Numbered from the stretch's first letter, positions 53,282-62,293 are shown. The stretch is 64,000 nt of DNA from WTJY01 sp045105475 (GCA_045105475.1 JBGCDP010000023.1:6469-70468), one strand, 5' to 3'. Numbers and translations are program-made. The notes: generated by a model not told the origin, from the letters alone.

Positions 53282-55513
53282 ATGTTACGTAATATCGGGA
53301 AATGGGTTTTAAGAGTTGTGGGATTGCTGCTGGTTTTATTTGCGGGTTGGGCCACTACGGCCGGGATTCGGCCGATTGCGCAAGAGCCGGTTATCCCTGC
53401 GGCCGAAGCGGGTGCAGGCTCAAGCTCTGTACTGCCCAGCTATACCGGCCTACAACGAGAATTCCCAGAGCTAGAAGCTCCTGACCCAGCCGCCGTTGAG
53501 CTGGGGCGTAACCTGTTTTTTGATGCGATTTTGTCAGCTGACAACGACATGAGCTGCGCCAGTTGCCATCAGCCTGAAAAAGGATTTGCTGACGGCCGGA
53601 CTGTGGCTGAAACGGCCGATGGTACGAAGCTGGCCCGCAATGCACCTACGCTTTGGAACGTTGGCTATCTGGGCGAAATTTTTCACGACGGCCGGGCTAG
53701 CTCTTTAGAGGAACAGGCTGAAACTGCGCTGCTTGAAAGCACCGAAATGAACGCTGATCCTGACCAAACCGTGGCTGAGCTTGAAGCGATCCCTGAATAT
53801 GTTGAACTTTTTGAGGAAGCATTTGGCGCTGATTCAGTCAACTTTGAGAATGTTGCCCTTGCACTAGCCGCTTTTGAGCGGACGCTAATCACAAAGGATG
53901 CACCGTTTGATCGCTATGCGGCCGGAGACTTTGCCGCCCTGACCCCAGCGCAACGCCGTGGCCTAACATTGTTCCGATCTGGCGCGACCCGCTGCTTTGA
54001 GTGTCATGCTAATCCAACATTTCATACCGATACATTCCGAGTGATCGGGGTGCAAAGTGGTGATCCTGGTCGGGCTGGCGTTGCCGATAACGGCATCGAA
54101 GGATCTTTTAGAGTGCCCAGTTTACGCAATATCGCTCTGACTGCTCCTTATATGCATAACGGTGAGTTTGAAACGCTCGAAGAAGTGATCCAATTTTATG
54201 CAGACGGTGGCGGCCGACAGTTTGGTGATACCAATGACAATATCGATGCGTTTATTCAAGGGTTTGAGCTCAATACGCAAGAAAAATCTGACCTTGTTGC
54301 GTATTTGCATGCCTTAACTGATGAAAGCCAATTGCCAGAAGTTCCTGAAGTAGCTCTGTCTGGATTGCCGATTGAGTTTAGAGGAGTAACGGCCGGGCGT
54401 GCCAAATCCGCTCGTCTTAACCGTGGAACAACCCTTGTAGCGGCAGCTGCAAGTCGAGGACCGCTGGTTATTACCGCTGACCCAAATCGGCCGTTGCAAG
54501 AGGCGATTGATCGTGCTTTACCAGGCGACACCGTGCTGATTCCATACGGTACTTATAACCAGCGTCTTGTAGTTGATGTGAGTGGTCTCACCATACGCGG
54601 TATCCCAAACGAAGCGGGTGAATATCCGATTTTTGATGGGCAAAATGTTTTGCCCGAAGCGGTCATCGCCTCTGGTAATGACTTTGAGCTGGCTTACCTC
54701 ACCGCAATCAACTATACAGATAACGGCTTTTTAGTAGAGGGTGTTACTAATTTACACATGCATCATCTCGAAACACACGATACCGGCACGTATGGGATTT
54801 ATCCAGTTAAATCTACCAATGTCCTCGTAGAACATGTGATTGCCAGCGGGGTAAACGATGCGGCGATTTATGCCGGGCAAACTGAGAATGTGGTGGTCCG
54901 TAATTGCGAAACGTATGACAGCGTGATCGGAGTTGAAATTGAAAACTCAATCAATGGAGATGTGTACGATTGCCACATTCATGGGAATTCATTGGGAATT
55001 TTGTATGTTGTGTTGCCTAATCTGACCTCAAAAGTGTCGCGCATCGGGAAGGTCTACAACAACGTGGTCGAGGACAATAATCGGATCAATGATGGACCGG
55101 CCGGAGCTGTTGTCGCCGATGTGCCACCCGGCACCGGACTGCTAATCTTTGGATCAGACAATATCGAGGTATTTGACAATACGTTTAGAGGGAATAAAAC
55201 AACAGGAACCGCTATTTTTAGTCTGACGACGTTGTATTCAATCGATGAGCTTGATGTTGCGCCTGACCCTGAAAACAACTGGCTGCACAACAATAGTTAT
55301 GAAAATAATGGATATGATCCAGTTCCTTTTGTGAAGGCATTAGGTATTCCGACTGGAGACATTTTGTGGGACGGTAACGGTTGGGACAATCGTTTTGATG
55401 AGCCAGAAGCAACAGGTGGTTTCCCACCGTATCTGCCGAGTAAAGCGACTCCGACATTCTTTGCAAAAATCTATTATCGATTGCTAAAGGGTGTGCTGTG
55501 GATTGCTGGCTAG
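53282..55513 (+). CDS. Di-haem cytochrome c peroxidase / MauG-like domain fused to a parallel beta-helix
   Basis: A 743-residue exported protein. The N-terminal anchor (WVLRVVGLLLVLFAGWATTAG) leads into a CCP/MauG-type di-haem domain with CASCH at about residue 90 and CFECH at about 240, plus LWNVGYLGEIFHDGRASSLEEQ and PFDRYAAGD (key parts), as in bacterial cytochrome c peroxidases. From about 380 the protein becomes a NosD-like right-handed beta-helix (PLQEAIDRALPGDTVLIPYGTYNQRLVVD and VRNCETYDSVIGVEIENS). Such a fusion is unusual. GGAAGG 8 nt upstream supports ATG 53282. It probably acts in the periplasm-side space, perhaps oxidising or handling a polysaccharide, but that is inference. Confidence 0.85.
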   Translation: MLRNIGKWVLRVVGLLLVLFAGWATTAGIRPIAQEPVIPAAEAGAGSSSVLPSYTGLQREFPELEAPDPAAVELGRNLFFDAILSADNDMSCASCHQPEKGFADGRTVAETADGTKLARNAPTLWNVGYLGEIFHDGRASSLEEQAETALLESTEMNADPDQTVAELEAIPEYVELFEEAFGADSVNFENVALALAAFERTLITKDAPFDRYAAGDFAALTPAQRRGLTLFRSGATRCFECHANPTFHTDTFRVIGVQSGDPGRAGVADNGIEGSFRVPSLRNIALTAPYMHNGEFETLEEVIQFYADGGGRQFGDTNDNIDAFIQGFELNTQEKSDLVAYLHALTDESQLPEVPEVALSGLPIEFRGVTAGRAKSARLNRGTTLVAAAASRGPLVITADPNRPLQEAIDRALPGDTVLIPYGTYNQRLVVDVSGLTIRGIPNEAGEYPIFDGQNVLPEAVIASGNDFELAYLTAINYTDNGFLVEGVTNLHMHHLETHDTGTYGIYPVKSTNVLVEHVIASGVNDAAIYAGQTENVVVRNCETYDSVIGVEIENSINGDVYDCHIHGNSLGILYVVLPNLTSKVSRIGKVYNNVVEDNNRINDGPAGAVVADVPPGTGLLIFGSDNIEVFDNTFRGNKTTGTAIFSLTTLYSIDELDVAPDPENNWLHNNSYENNGYDPVPFVKALGIPTGDILWDGNGWDNRFDEPEATGGFPPYLPSKATPTFFAKIYYRLLKGVLWIAG

Positions 55514-55522
55514 AATTGTTAG

Positions 55523-55555
55523 GGAGTGGCGCACAAACAAATGGTTCGCCACTCC
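55523..55555. repeat. Stem-loop between the peroxidase and metallophosphoesterase genes
   Basis: GGAGTGGCG (55523-55531) and CGCCACTCC (55547-55555) form a perfect 9-bp stem ending 12 nt before ATG 55568. There is no long U-run. It could be a weak terminator or a leader hairpin. Confidence 0.55.
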
Positions 55556-55567
55556 TTATCTTGCCTC

Positions 55568-56890
55568 ATGAAAAAACTGTATGTAATTAGTGACCTGCAT
55601 ATGGGGGGAGACGGCCAGCTTCAGATTTGTGATTACACAGCTGAAATGGTCGTTTTTTTGCAGGAGCTGGACTCGAAAGCTGCCGAAGGTGACGATATCG
55701 AGCTAGTTCTTGCTGGCGATACCTTTGGCTTTTGGGAGCTGACAGAAATCGAGGGGAATGGTGAGCTGGATGAGATCATCAAATACCATCGGCCGATTTT
55801 TGATCAGCTATATGAAACGGGCAAACGAATCAAGATTACCATGATGGTCGGGAACCACGACTACGATTTGGCCTGTGATCCGTTTTACGGCCGAAAATTA
55901 GCTGAGTGGAACATCTTTTTAGATACCTCGTTAGCCCTCACACGTAGAATCGATCAGCATAAGATTTGGATTGAGCACGGCCAACAGGCCGATGTGTACA
56001 ACGCCTCACCCGACTATCGCAATCCCTATGCGCTCCCTTTTGGCTACTTCGTTACCGAATCGATTGTAAGTGGTGCCAGCCTGCACTCTGAGTTTGGAAA
56101 TGGCAATTGGCTAAAAGATATTCGCTCGATTCGGACCCGACAGATTCCAGAGTGGATGTTTTCCAACTACTTTTACCGCGAGATGAATATCTTCTTCCGC
56201 TGGCTGGTTTTGCCCTTTCTACTTTTGTTTAGCTTTACCGCCTTGGGCATTGTGGGTGAAATTTTAGCGCGTGCCGGTTTAGTTGAAGACAACTTCTTTT
56301 TTTATAATCCGGTGATCGATTATTTAGGCTATGTCGGTGATGTTTTCGCTTGGATTATCACGATCAACATGGGCATTGTCTCGTTTCTGCTGGTCCTTTC
56401 GATTCCGATGACCCTCATCTTTCGAGATGTACGCTCTGCGCTTTATCGATTTAGAATCCTGACCTATGACAAAGACGGGGATGAGCAAGCGACGCAGTCT
56501 AAGGGACCTTATATCGACCGTGCGCACAAGATCTTGGCTGAAAATAAAGATGTGTCAGCTTATGTATTTGGACATACACATCAGGCTCTTTTAGAGAAAT
56601 TATCAGACGGCCGCTTAATTATTAACACGGGCACTTGGCTTAAAATTTTACGCCGGGTATCTGTACGTGTCGGCTGGCTCCCGGCCGTTTATGTGCCGAC
56701 GTTTCGGCTGAACTACTTTAAGTTTTCAGGACGGGAGGGGGACCTGCACGTTGACTATGTGGAGATTGCTAAAGAGCCGGAAGACGAACTGACCTATCTG
56801 CAACAAACGCTAACATTTTGGCGCAAAATTCCTGAGGGAAAATACATTCCATTAAGAACCGTGGTGCCTAAAAGAGAGAGCCAGATTTAA
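55568..56890 (+). CDS. Membrane metallophosphoesterase with an interrupted catalytic domain
   Basis: A 440-residue protein with all calcineurin-type phosphoesterase motifs: DLHMGG (about 8), AGDTFGFWE (about 50), GNHDYDL (about 95), EHGQQ (about 135) and FGHTH (about 336). Between the fourth and fifth motifs about 180 residues are inserted, including two hydrophobic stretches (LVLPFLLLFSFTALGIVGEI and WIITINMGIVSFLLVLSIP) that should form a membrane hairpin. The catalytic half would be cytoplasmic. The frame opens at a GTG at 55526; ATG 55568, immediately before the motif-bearing start KKLYVISDLH, is preferred. Substrate unknown; lipid-linked or nucleotide phosphoesters are possible. Confidence 0.82.
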   Translation: MKKLYVISDLHMGGDGQLQICDYTAEMVVFLQELDSKAAEGDDIELVLAGDTFGFWELTEIEGNGELDEIIKYHRPIFDQLYETGKRIKITMMVGNHDYDLACDPFYGRKLAEWNIFLDTSLALTRRIDQHKIWIEHGQQADVYNASPDYRNPYALPFGYFVTESIVSGASLHSEFGNGNWLKDIRSIRTRQIPEWMFSNYFYREMNIFFRWLVLPFLLLFSFTALGIVGEILARAGLVEDNFFFYNPVIDYLGYVGDVFAWIITINMGIVSFLLVLSIPMTLIFRDVRSALYRFRILTYDKDGDEQATQSKGPYIDRAHKILAENKDVSAYVFGHTHQALLEKLSDGRLIINTGTWLKILRRVSVRVGWLPAVYVPTFRLNYFKFSGREGDLHVDYVEIAKEPEDELTYLQQTLTFWRKIPEGKYIPLRTVVPKRESQI

Positions 56891-56930
56891 TGGCTGAGAT
56901 TTTTAGTGCAAGACTGAAGCCTTTTAGGAA

Positions 56931-56969
56931 ACAAAAAGTCCCGGCCGATCCATCAAGATCGGTCGGGAC
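56931..56969 (-). terminator. Rho-independent terminator of the helical-repeat protein gene (minus strand)
   Basis: GTCCCGGCCGATC and GATCGGTCGGGAC form a 13-bp stem (one G-U) with a CATCAA loop; on the minus strand it is followed by TTTTTGTTT (56931-56937). Confidence 0.88.
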
Positions 56970-57003
56970 ACTAATGTCTAACGTTTAGTTGCTAATATCT
57001 GGA

Positions 57004-57798
57004 TTAAGCGTCTTCAGTCTCACCTCCATTTCCTTGTCCACCATTACCACGTCCGCCGTTACGGCCGCCATTTCCGCGATTCCCACCGTTTCCACGGCCA
57101 TTGCGCTCTGATGAATTCTCAATCAGTTCAGCCTGCTCAGCTGTGATGGCGCCGCTCTCTACTGCGTCAGCCAATGCTTCTGCTTTGGCTTCTTCTACAG
57201 CAGCTTTGACTTCTTCCTGAGTAACGCCCGCATTCTCAAGAATTTCTTCTTTGCTGGTGCCAGCTTCTTTTGCTGCTTCAAGCTCTTCCACCGTTAAGCC
57301 TAATGCATCGGCTGCGGCTTCTTTTTTGTCAAACAGCTCTTTGAAAGCTTGTTGCGCTTCTTTCGTGTCAATTTGCTCTTGGGTGATGTCGCCGTTGGCC
57401 AATGCCTCTGCGAGCGCTGCATCTTTTGCCGCTGTATTGGCTGCTTCAAGTTCTTCAACCGTAATGCCAAGCTCTGCCGCTAAAAGCTCTGAACGCTCTT
57501 CACGGGTTGTTTCATCAGTTGCTGCGTCACGAGCAGCTTCACGAGCGGCCGTTAATTCGTCTACTGAAATACCAAGTTCAGCGGCTAAAAATTCGCTGTT
57601 TTGGCCACGATTGCGATTGCCTCGACGGCCATTGTTGCCTTCGCCGTCATCTTGTAAAACGCCATCTGTAATGACTGCGCTGATGTTGTTAACTAATCCT
57701 TCGTCGGCGCTCACTCCGCTAAAAGTGAATATGCCACCACCAATTGTTAGAGCGATGAGTGCTCCCATTCCAGTTGCGAACCATTTGTTTTTGTTCAT
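57004..57798 (-). CDS. Secreted helical-repeat protein with a Gly/Asn/Arg-rich tail
   Basis: A 264-residue exported protein, minus strand. The signal peptide (WFATGMGALIALTIGGGIFTF) is followed by three similar helical repeats opening LAAELGISVDEL, LAAELGITVEEL and ADALGLTVEEL, each with a coiled AAxEAAxDA-like helix. The 35-residue tail is rich in Gly, Asn and Arg (ERNGRGNGGNRGNGG-type). No enzyme signature. The helix pattern resembles calcium- or peptide-binding regulatory repeats, but no ligand residues stand out. It ends before a terminator; its upstream region is the 447-nt divergent spacer. The antisense frame over it is only a shadow. Confidence 0.7.
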   Translation of the reverse strand: MNKNKWFATGMGALIALTIGGGIFTFSGVSADEGLVNNISAVITDGVLQDDGEGNNGRRGNRNRGQNSEFLAAELGISVDELTAAREAARDAATDETTREERSELLAAELGITVEELEAANTAAKDAALAEALANGDITQEQIDTKEAQQAFKELFDKKEAAADALGLTVEELEAAKEAGTSKEEILENAGVTQEEVKAAVEEAKAEALADAVESGAITAEQAELIENSSERNGRGNGGNRGNGGRNGGRGNGGQGNGGETEDA

Positions 57799-58245
57799 GA
57801 TAAATCTCCAAATAAATAATATGAATTCTGTCTCACGCCGATTGTTAAAAATAATTCCGGCCGATGAGCTTTTGTTATCTGCGACGTTCTAAGGTGACGT
57901 CGTTTGATGACAGAAGAATAGCCCTAGCTTGTTATGAAACTGTTTAGATGATGTTGGAATTCTTTTAGGGTCTTATTTAGAAATGATTTAAACGTATACA
58001 GCAGGAATCGTTGGCCTGAATAATGAAGCGTGTTGCACGGAAGGCCGCCTGTTTTTCTTGTTTTACCTCTGGTTGCTCCCCAAGAAATCGTGAACTATTG
58101 ACATAAGTTTTAGCAATGGAGTTCGTGTAGAAGATTCTTCGATTTCTTCACAGGGCTGAAAGGTTCCAATATCTATAATACCTGCGTACTACCCTCCTAT
58201 GACCCGCGTCTATGATCGGTTCACCTACCTCTTCAATTTGAAACA
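57799..58245. other. Divergent intergenic region
   Basis: 447 nt between the helical-repeat protein (minus) and the PP2C-like receptor (plus). A perfect TATAAT at 58174-58179 could serve the plus-strand gene, but there is no good -35. TTGACA occurs at 58098 without a -10 at the right distance. No coding signal or structured RNA was recognised. Confidence 0.4.
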
Positions 58246-61017
58246 ATGCAAAATAAGCTAAAATCTTCGATTTATATTGAATCTACTGGGAGCTCAGAGC
58301 AAAGTGCATATGCGCTTTCTGCCAACATAACAACCCGCCAAGGCTTTGATCTACATATCGCTGCGGTTTCTCAAAAAAAACTAGGGCAATTTGCTGAAAT
58401 TGACACGCCTCGCAAAACCCTACTGTCATTTGTTACGAGCTTGCAAAACGGGGGTGATCGTTCTATTGAGAAGCTTATCCATCGGGCTGTAGGGTTAGTC
58501 ACTATTTCAACCGGGGGCTATATCAAGCGCCGGGGTGGTGCACCGTGTGGCTTGGCGGCCGCCATTCTGCACGAAGATCAGCTATACACGATTAAAATTG
58601 GAGCTGGAGAGGTCCTGCAATGTCACAATGAACAATTCTCATTGTTAACCGGCCGGAAAGCGTCTGATCTAAATCAAGCGCCGTCAGGCTGGTTGGGCGA
58701 GTCGAGTCAATTTTCGTTAGATGGAATTAACTTTCAAAAGAATGAGTTGGCCCCGAACTCAAAAATTTTAGTATGCCAGCCAACTTTTTTGCAGGCGGTT
58801 AAAAGTAATAAAGTGGCTTTTCGGGACACACTTACCGCTCTCGCCAAAGATTCTGAAGACTTTGCAAATGATTTGGCACGTTGGGCTATACAGAATGGGG
58901 TGGAGACTGGGCTGACGATGGCCGCGCATCATTTAAGATCGGATGGGCGGGTTAAATTTGAAGAACCCGAAGCACCACCAGTTAATTCACAATCACCGAC
59001 ATCTCCACCATCTATAGAGAGACTCATTGACCCTGTTGCCTTTTCTTTCGTGGGGATAGGTAGTAATAATGGGCGAGGCTCTGACGGCGCGGAACTAAAC
59101 CTAGGTGATAAGCTCGTTTCTAAAGTCTTATTTGATGCACAGCTCAAGAATGGGTCTGATAAAGAAAAGCAAGATGACAGTATTGAGAAGGGGTCGCTTC
59201 CATTTGTTGAGATCGCCAAAGAATTTGTTGAAGAAATTGTTGAAAGTGCAGCTGTTAACGATACGATTCGGACAACAGCCATTGATATTTCTCCCCCTGC
59301 TCCTATTCGCACTGAAGGGGTTGTTAAAGACAGTTTCTTATCTCAATCTGAAACGGCACGGGCTATTCCTATCATTACTGGCGTGCAAGCTGGAACGGTT
59401 GACCAGAGCCGACCACAGCCAGAAGCCGGCCGTTATTATCGGTTGATGACTATTACGTCTGTTGGGCTATTTTTGACGATGGTTGTTTTAGGCATTGCGG
59501 TTGTCCTTCAGCGGGGTGTTTTCATCCCTGTTCAGGCTCGCAGTGTTGAAGCAAGCAATCAATCTGTTGCTGCTGCCCCTGAGTCAAACGTACAAACTGA
59601 TTTGGCCGCAAGCCCTCAGCAAATGGGTGTGTGGTCGCAAGGTTCTGAATCTGATCTGCTACCGATTTTTAATAATGAAGCACTTGAGGCCCGTGGACTC
59701 ATCCACTTTTTGATTGGTAATCAAGCTGATGGTGGTGCAAAAAGTGTTTATATGTGGCCAGATTCTAAGATCAACTTTGATCATACCAGCACTGGGACTC
59801 TGTTTGCTTTAGAAGAAGACTCAACGCTTTTTATCGACTCGACCCAAGGGACGATTCGGCCGGAGTTAACCGGTTTGTTTGGTGTTGCTGAGAGTAGTGC
59901 CGGATGCATGTCGGTCAACTATCGTAGCACCAGCGAGCCTTTGGTGATCTCTTGTTACGCAGGCAGCTGTCGCTGGTTAGGTCCTTTAAATAGAACGTTT
60001 GATATCCCGGCCGGAGAGCGAATGGAGCTGGATTCAAACTTGCGTGTTGCAAGCCCGGCAACATTTGAACCGATTTACTTTACCGAGACCGCCGTATTTG
60101 CGCGGACTTTAGGCGGGGTGCCTACCGGTCAAGCAATTGCTAACCAATGCTTAGAGCCATATTTGGCTGAAGGTCAGCAGTTAACGGCTGATCAGACAAG
60201 TACTGTAGCCGGTGCGATGTCATTAAATGTTGCCAAAGAAATCGGTTATTGGCGCATCGGGAACAGCCCAAATTCAAATGAGCTAGGTCGAGGGGAGACG
60301 GTTAGCATTCGAGGGTTAACTCACTTTACTTTACAGGCTAGTGTTGATAATCAAACCACAGAGCATAGTGTGTATGCTTGGCCTGGATCTGAGCTTCATT
60401 TTGACCCAGAGCTCGATGAGAATCAGTTTGATGTAGCTGGTGGATCTGCTTTATTTCTAGATTCTACAGATAGTGTGATCCGGCCGTTTTTCCCCGATCT
60501 ATTCGGCACGGCTGAAAGCAGTGACGGCTGTATGGCGATTACATTCCCCAGCGCAACCAAACCGCTGGCACTCTCTTGTTATTCTGGGACTTGTAGTTGG
60601 AATGGGGCCTTAAATCGGAATTATAATATCCCAATCGGTCAGCGGCTTGAGCTGGCATCGAATCCACGGGTTGAGAATCCGGCCGTGCTTGAACCGATTC
60701 GCCGGACTGAAACAGCCGTTGTGGCACGCACGTTAGGCTCAATTCCGGCCGGGCTCGAAATATCGAACCGATGTGTCGAGCCCTACCTCATTAATCCAGA
60801 GCGGGTCATTGTTGTACCACTGGCTACTTCAACCCCAGAACCAACCGCTGAACCTACCGTGCAGCAACCTACACCACCCACCTTTGAAACACCTGTAGAA
60901 ATCTTTGAAGAAACACCAGATGGAATTACAGATGAAAGTGATGCTGTTGAAGGGGAATTGATAGGAACCCCAGAGCCTGAAGCAGAAGCTACCCCTAATA
61001 ATTTATTTGGATCTTAA
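58246..61017 (+). CDS. Transmembrane protein with a degenerate PP2C-like domain and a duplicated extracytoplasmic four-cysteine domain
   Basis: A 923-residue single-pass protein. Residues 1-230 resemble a PP2C-type phosphatase fold: ALSANITTRQGFDLHIAAVS, then CGLAAAILHEDQLYTIKIGAGEVLQCHNEQFSLLT (key part IGAGEVL), where GDS of active enzymes is GAGE. The metal-binding Asp residues (RxxNED, DGMGG) are absent, so it is probably a pseudophosphatase. After an acidic linker comes one membrane helix (about 398-425; GLFLTMVVLGIAVVL). Outside are two copies of a domain of about 170 residues (470-655 and 665-850), each with four cysteines in the order GCM, SCY, C-x-W, C-x-EPYL. The tail is Pro/Glu/Thr-rich. 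It looks like a sensor that signals inward by binding, not dephosphorylation. Confidence 0.75.
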   Translation: MQNKLKSSIYIESTGSSEQSAYALSANITTRQGFDLHIAAVSQKKLGQFAEIDTPRKTLLSFVTSLQNGGDRSIEKLIHRAVGLVTISTGGYIKRRGGAPCGLAAAILHEDQLYTIKIGAGEVLQCHNEQFSLLTGRKASDLNQAPSGWLGESSQFSLDGINFQKNELAPNSKILVCQPTFLQAVKSNKVAFRDTLTALAKDSEDFANDLARWAIQNGVETGLTMAAHHLRSDGRVKFEEPEAPPVNSQSPTSPPSIERLIDPVAFSFVGIGSNNGRGSDGAELNLGDKLVSKVLFDAQLKNGSDKEKQDDSIEKGSLPFVEIAKEFVEEIVESAAVNDTIRTTAIDISPPAPIRTEGVVKDSFLSQSETARAIPIITGVQAGTVDQSRPQPEAGRYYRLMTITSVGLFLTMVVLGIAVVLQRGVFIPVQARSVEASNQSVAAAPESNVQTDLAASPQQMGVWSQGSESDLLPIFNNEALEARGLIHFLIGNQADGGAKSVYMWPDSKINFDHTSTGTLFALEEDSTLFIDSTQGTIRPELTGLFGVAESSAGCMSVNYRSTSEPLVISCYAGSCRWLGPLNRTFDIPAGERMELDSNLRVASPATFEPIYFTETAVFARTLGGVPTGQAIANQCLEPYLAEGQQLTADQTSTVAGAMSLNVAKEIGYWRIGNSPNSNELGRGETVSIRGLTHFTLQASVDNQTTEHSVYAWPGSELHFDPELDENQFDVAGGSALFLDSTDSVIRPFFPDLFGTAESSDGCMAITFPSATKPLALSCYSGTCSWNGALNRNYNIPIGQRLELASNPRVENPAVLEPIRRTETAVVARTLGSIPAGLEISNRCVEPYLINPERVIVVPLATSTPEPTAEPTVQQPTPPTFETPVEIFEETPDGITDESDAVEGELIGTPEPEAEATPNNLFGS

Positions 61018-61026
61018 GATCATCAC

Positions 61027-61053
61027 CAGAGGCTAGGAAATTGCTGGCCTCTG
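61027..61053. terminator. Weak stem-loop between convergent genes
   Basis: CAGAGGC (61027-61033) and GCCTCTG (61047-61053), a 7-bp stem with adjacent AAAA. Weak terminator between the PP2C-like gene and the PNPOx-like gene. Confidence 0.35.
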
Positions 61054-61068
61054 ACAATAAAAGCAGAG

Positions 61069-61734
61069 CTACTTTCTACTCGCAGCGTAATCATTGATGT
61101 ACTGCGGTACATCAATCCCTTCTTTCAAACGTGGATCTACAACTAAATCCCCAAAAACCTGTCGCATCGGCAGAACGCCAGCCCATACATCAAGCGCATA
61201 ATCCTCGTCATCGTCCCCTGGTGGGCCGACGCGTACTTTGGCAGAAGCCAGTTCGATTGGAATTTCTACGATGGTGGTCGCTTTTGATTCGAGAGGAGTT
61301 GGCTGGCGAGCATCGTCCCATCGGCCGGGGATGAGCTTGTCTGTAAATATTTCAAGCGCGCGCATTTTTGCGTCTGCATCTTCAATGATTACCCCTTTGC
61401 CATACAGGACGGCCGAACGATAGTTCATTGAGTGGTGGAACACGCTGCGGGCTAAAACCAATCCGTCCAGATGGGTAATCGTGATACACACCTCATTTCC
61501 GGCCGCGATATGCATCATCATGCGGCTTTTGCTAGAACCGTGAAGCAAAATCTTGTCCCCGTCACGCGCATGAATCGTTGGGATCACAACCGCCCGGCCG
61601 TGATCGACAAAGCCAACGTGGCAAATAAGCGAATCGTCGACAATCGGATAAATTGATGCGGCATCATACGATCCCCGATCTGGGACTCGTTTAACTTTGT
61701 TAACTGCTGTTTTTTCAAATTCTTTTGTGGTCAT
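61069..61734 (-). CDS. PNPOx-like (FMN-binding split barrel) family protein
   Basis: A 221-residue protein of the pyridoxamine 5'-phosphate oxidase-like flavin-binding group. Typical parts: ASIYPIVDDSLICHVGF, GRAVVIPTIHARDGDKILLHGSSKSRMM (key part IPT...D..LHG) and YRSAVLYGKGVII, with a G-x-P-G acidic loop at VRVGPPGDDDEDYAL. Such proteins bind FMN or F420 and reduce assorted substrates. The frame opens at TTG 61749, but ATG 61734 has GGAG upstream and is chosen. It is the last of a four-gene minus-strand run linked by repeat elements. Confidence 0.82.
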   Translation of the reverse strand: MTTKEFEKTAVNKVKRVPDRGSYDAASIYPIVDDSLICHVGFVDHGRAVVIPTIHARDGDKILLHGSSKSRMMMHIAAGNEVCITITHLDGLVLARSVFHHSMNYRSAVLYGKGVIIEDADAKMRALEIFTDKLIPGRWDDARQPTPLESKATTIVEIPIELASAKVRVGPPGDDDEDYALDVWAGVLPMRQVFGDLVVDPRLKEGIDVPQYINDYAASRK

Positions 61735-61762
61735 TTCTTTTTTCTCCAAATACAGTGGTGGA

Positions 61763-61846
61763 GTAGCGAGGTTTGCGAGGCAACGAAGGGTTTAGCACTT
61801 GCACGCTTTTAACCCCGCCACCTCGCTACCGCGCAAACTCCGCTAC
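61763..61846. repeat. Intergenic inverted-repeat element E1
   Basis: An 84-nt element with GTAGCGAGGT / ACCTCGCTAC nested inside an outer repeat of about 15 bp, from GTAGC at 61763 to GCTAC at 61846. On the minus strand it starts exactly at the TAG stop of the NTF2-like gene. It resembles the element at 62227-62293 over most of its length. Confidence 0.75.
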
Positions 61847-62214
61847 ATTTTTGTTTTTCTGTAAGCGTCTTTCAACGCCAGCTTGCCGTTGATAAAGTGA
61901 AAAATATCTATTCCACGAATATCTGTAACCGTGCCATCTTCAGCGATTTCATCATATCCCCATTCGGCAAACACATAATCGCCTGAGACCCATCTTCGGC
62001 CGCCACGCTGTTCACCACCTTCTTCATATTTGATGATTTCAGCAAAGCCACGTCGGACTTCGTCCTTGCCTCGATAGGTGGTACCTGGCTCTGGTCCAAC
62101 AGATGCGGCGTAGACGCAATCGTCTGTCATTAGGGACATCAGGCCATCTAGGTCAGCTCGGCCCCATGCGGCGCCGAATTCTGCGAGTAAGTTAAGTTTT
62201 TCTTGATCGGTCAT
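61843..62214 (-). CDS. NTF2-like / SnoaL-like protein
   Basis: A 123-residue alpha+beta barrel protein of the nuclear transport factor 2-like superfamily. Family parts: FGAAWGRADLDGLMSLMTDDCVYAAS (key part DLDGLMSLMTDDC), GRDEVRRGF and IRGIDIFHFINGKLALKDAYRKT. Members include isomerases, hydrolases and small ligand-binding proteins, so function is open. Its TAG stop is the first bases of repeat E1. The start at 62214 has only weak ribosome-site support. Confidence 0.8.
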   Translation of the reverse strand: MTDQEKLNLLAEFGAAWGRADLDGLMSLMTDDCVYAASVGPEPGTTYRGKDEVRRGFAEIIKYEEGGEQRGGRRWVSGDYVFAEWGYDEIAEDGTVTDIRGIDIFHFINGKLALKDAYRKTKM

Positions 62215-62226
62215 AAGTTTTATCGG

Positions 62227-62293
62227 GTAGCCGGGTTTGCGAAGGAGCGGGGCTAAAATCGTGCGCTAGCTAAGCCCTTTGCCACTCTGCTAC
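62227..62293. repeat. Intergenic inverted-repeat element E2
   Basis: A 67-nt element with GTAGC at one edge and GCTAC at the other. Its sequence parallels E1, including a shared core of GGGG-TAAAA-CGTGC and GCTAA-CCCTT blocks. On the minus strand it begins at the TAG stop of the 160-aa gene. Confidence 0.75.

Noticed and set aside
57251..57892. 213-codon plus-strand open frame over the helical-repeat gene
   Set aside because: Alanine/serine-rich complement of the repeats; the minus-strand reading has a signal peptide and a terminator.
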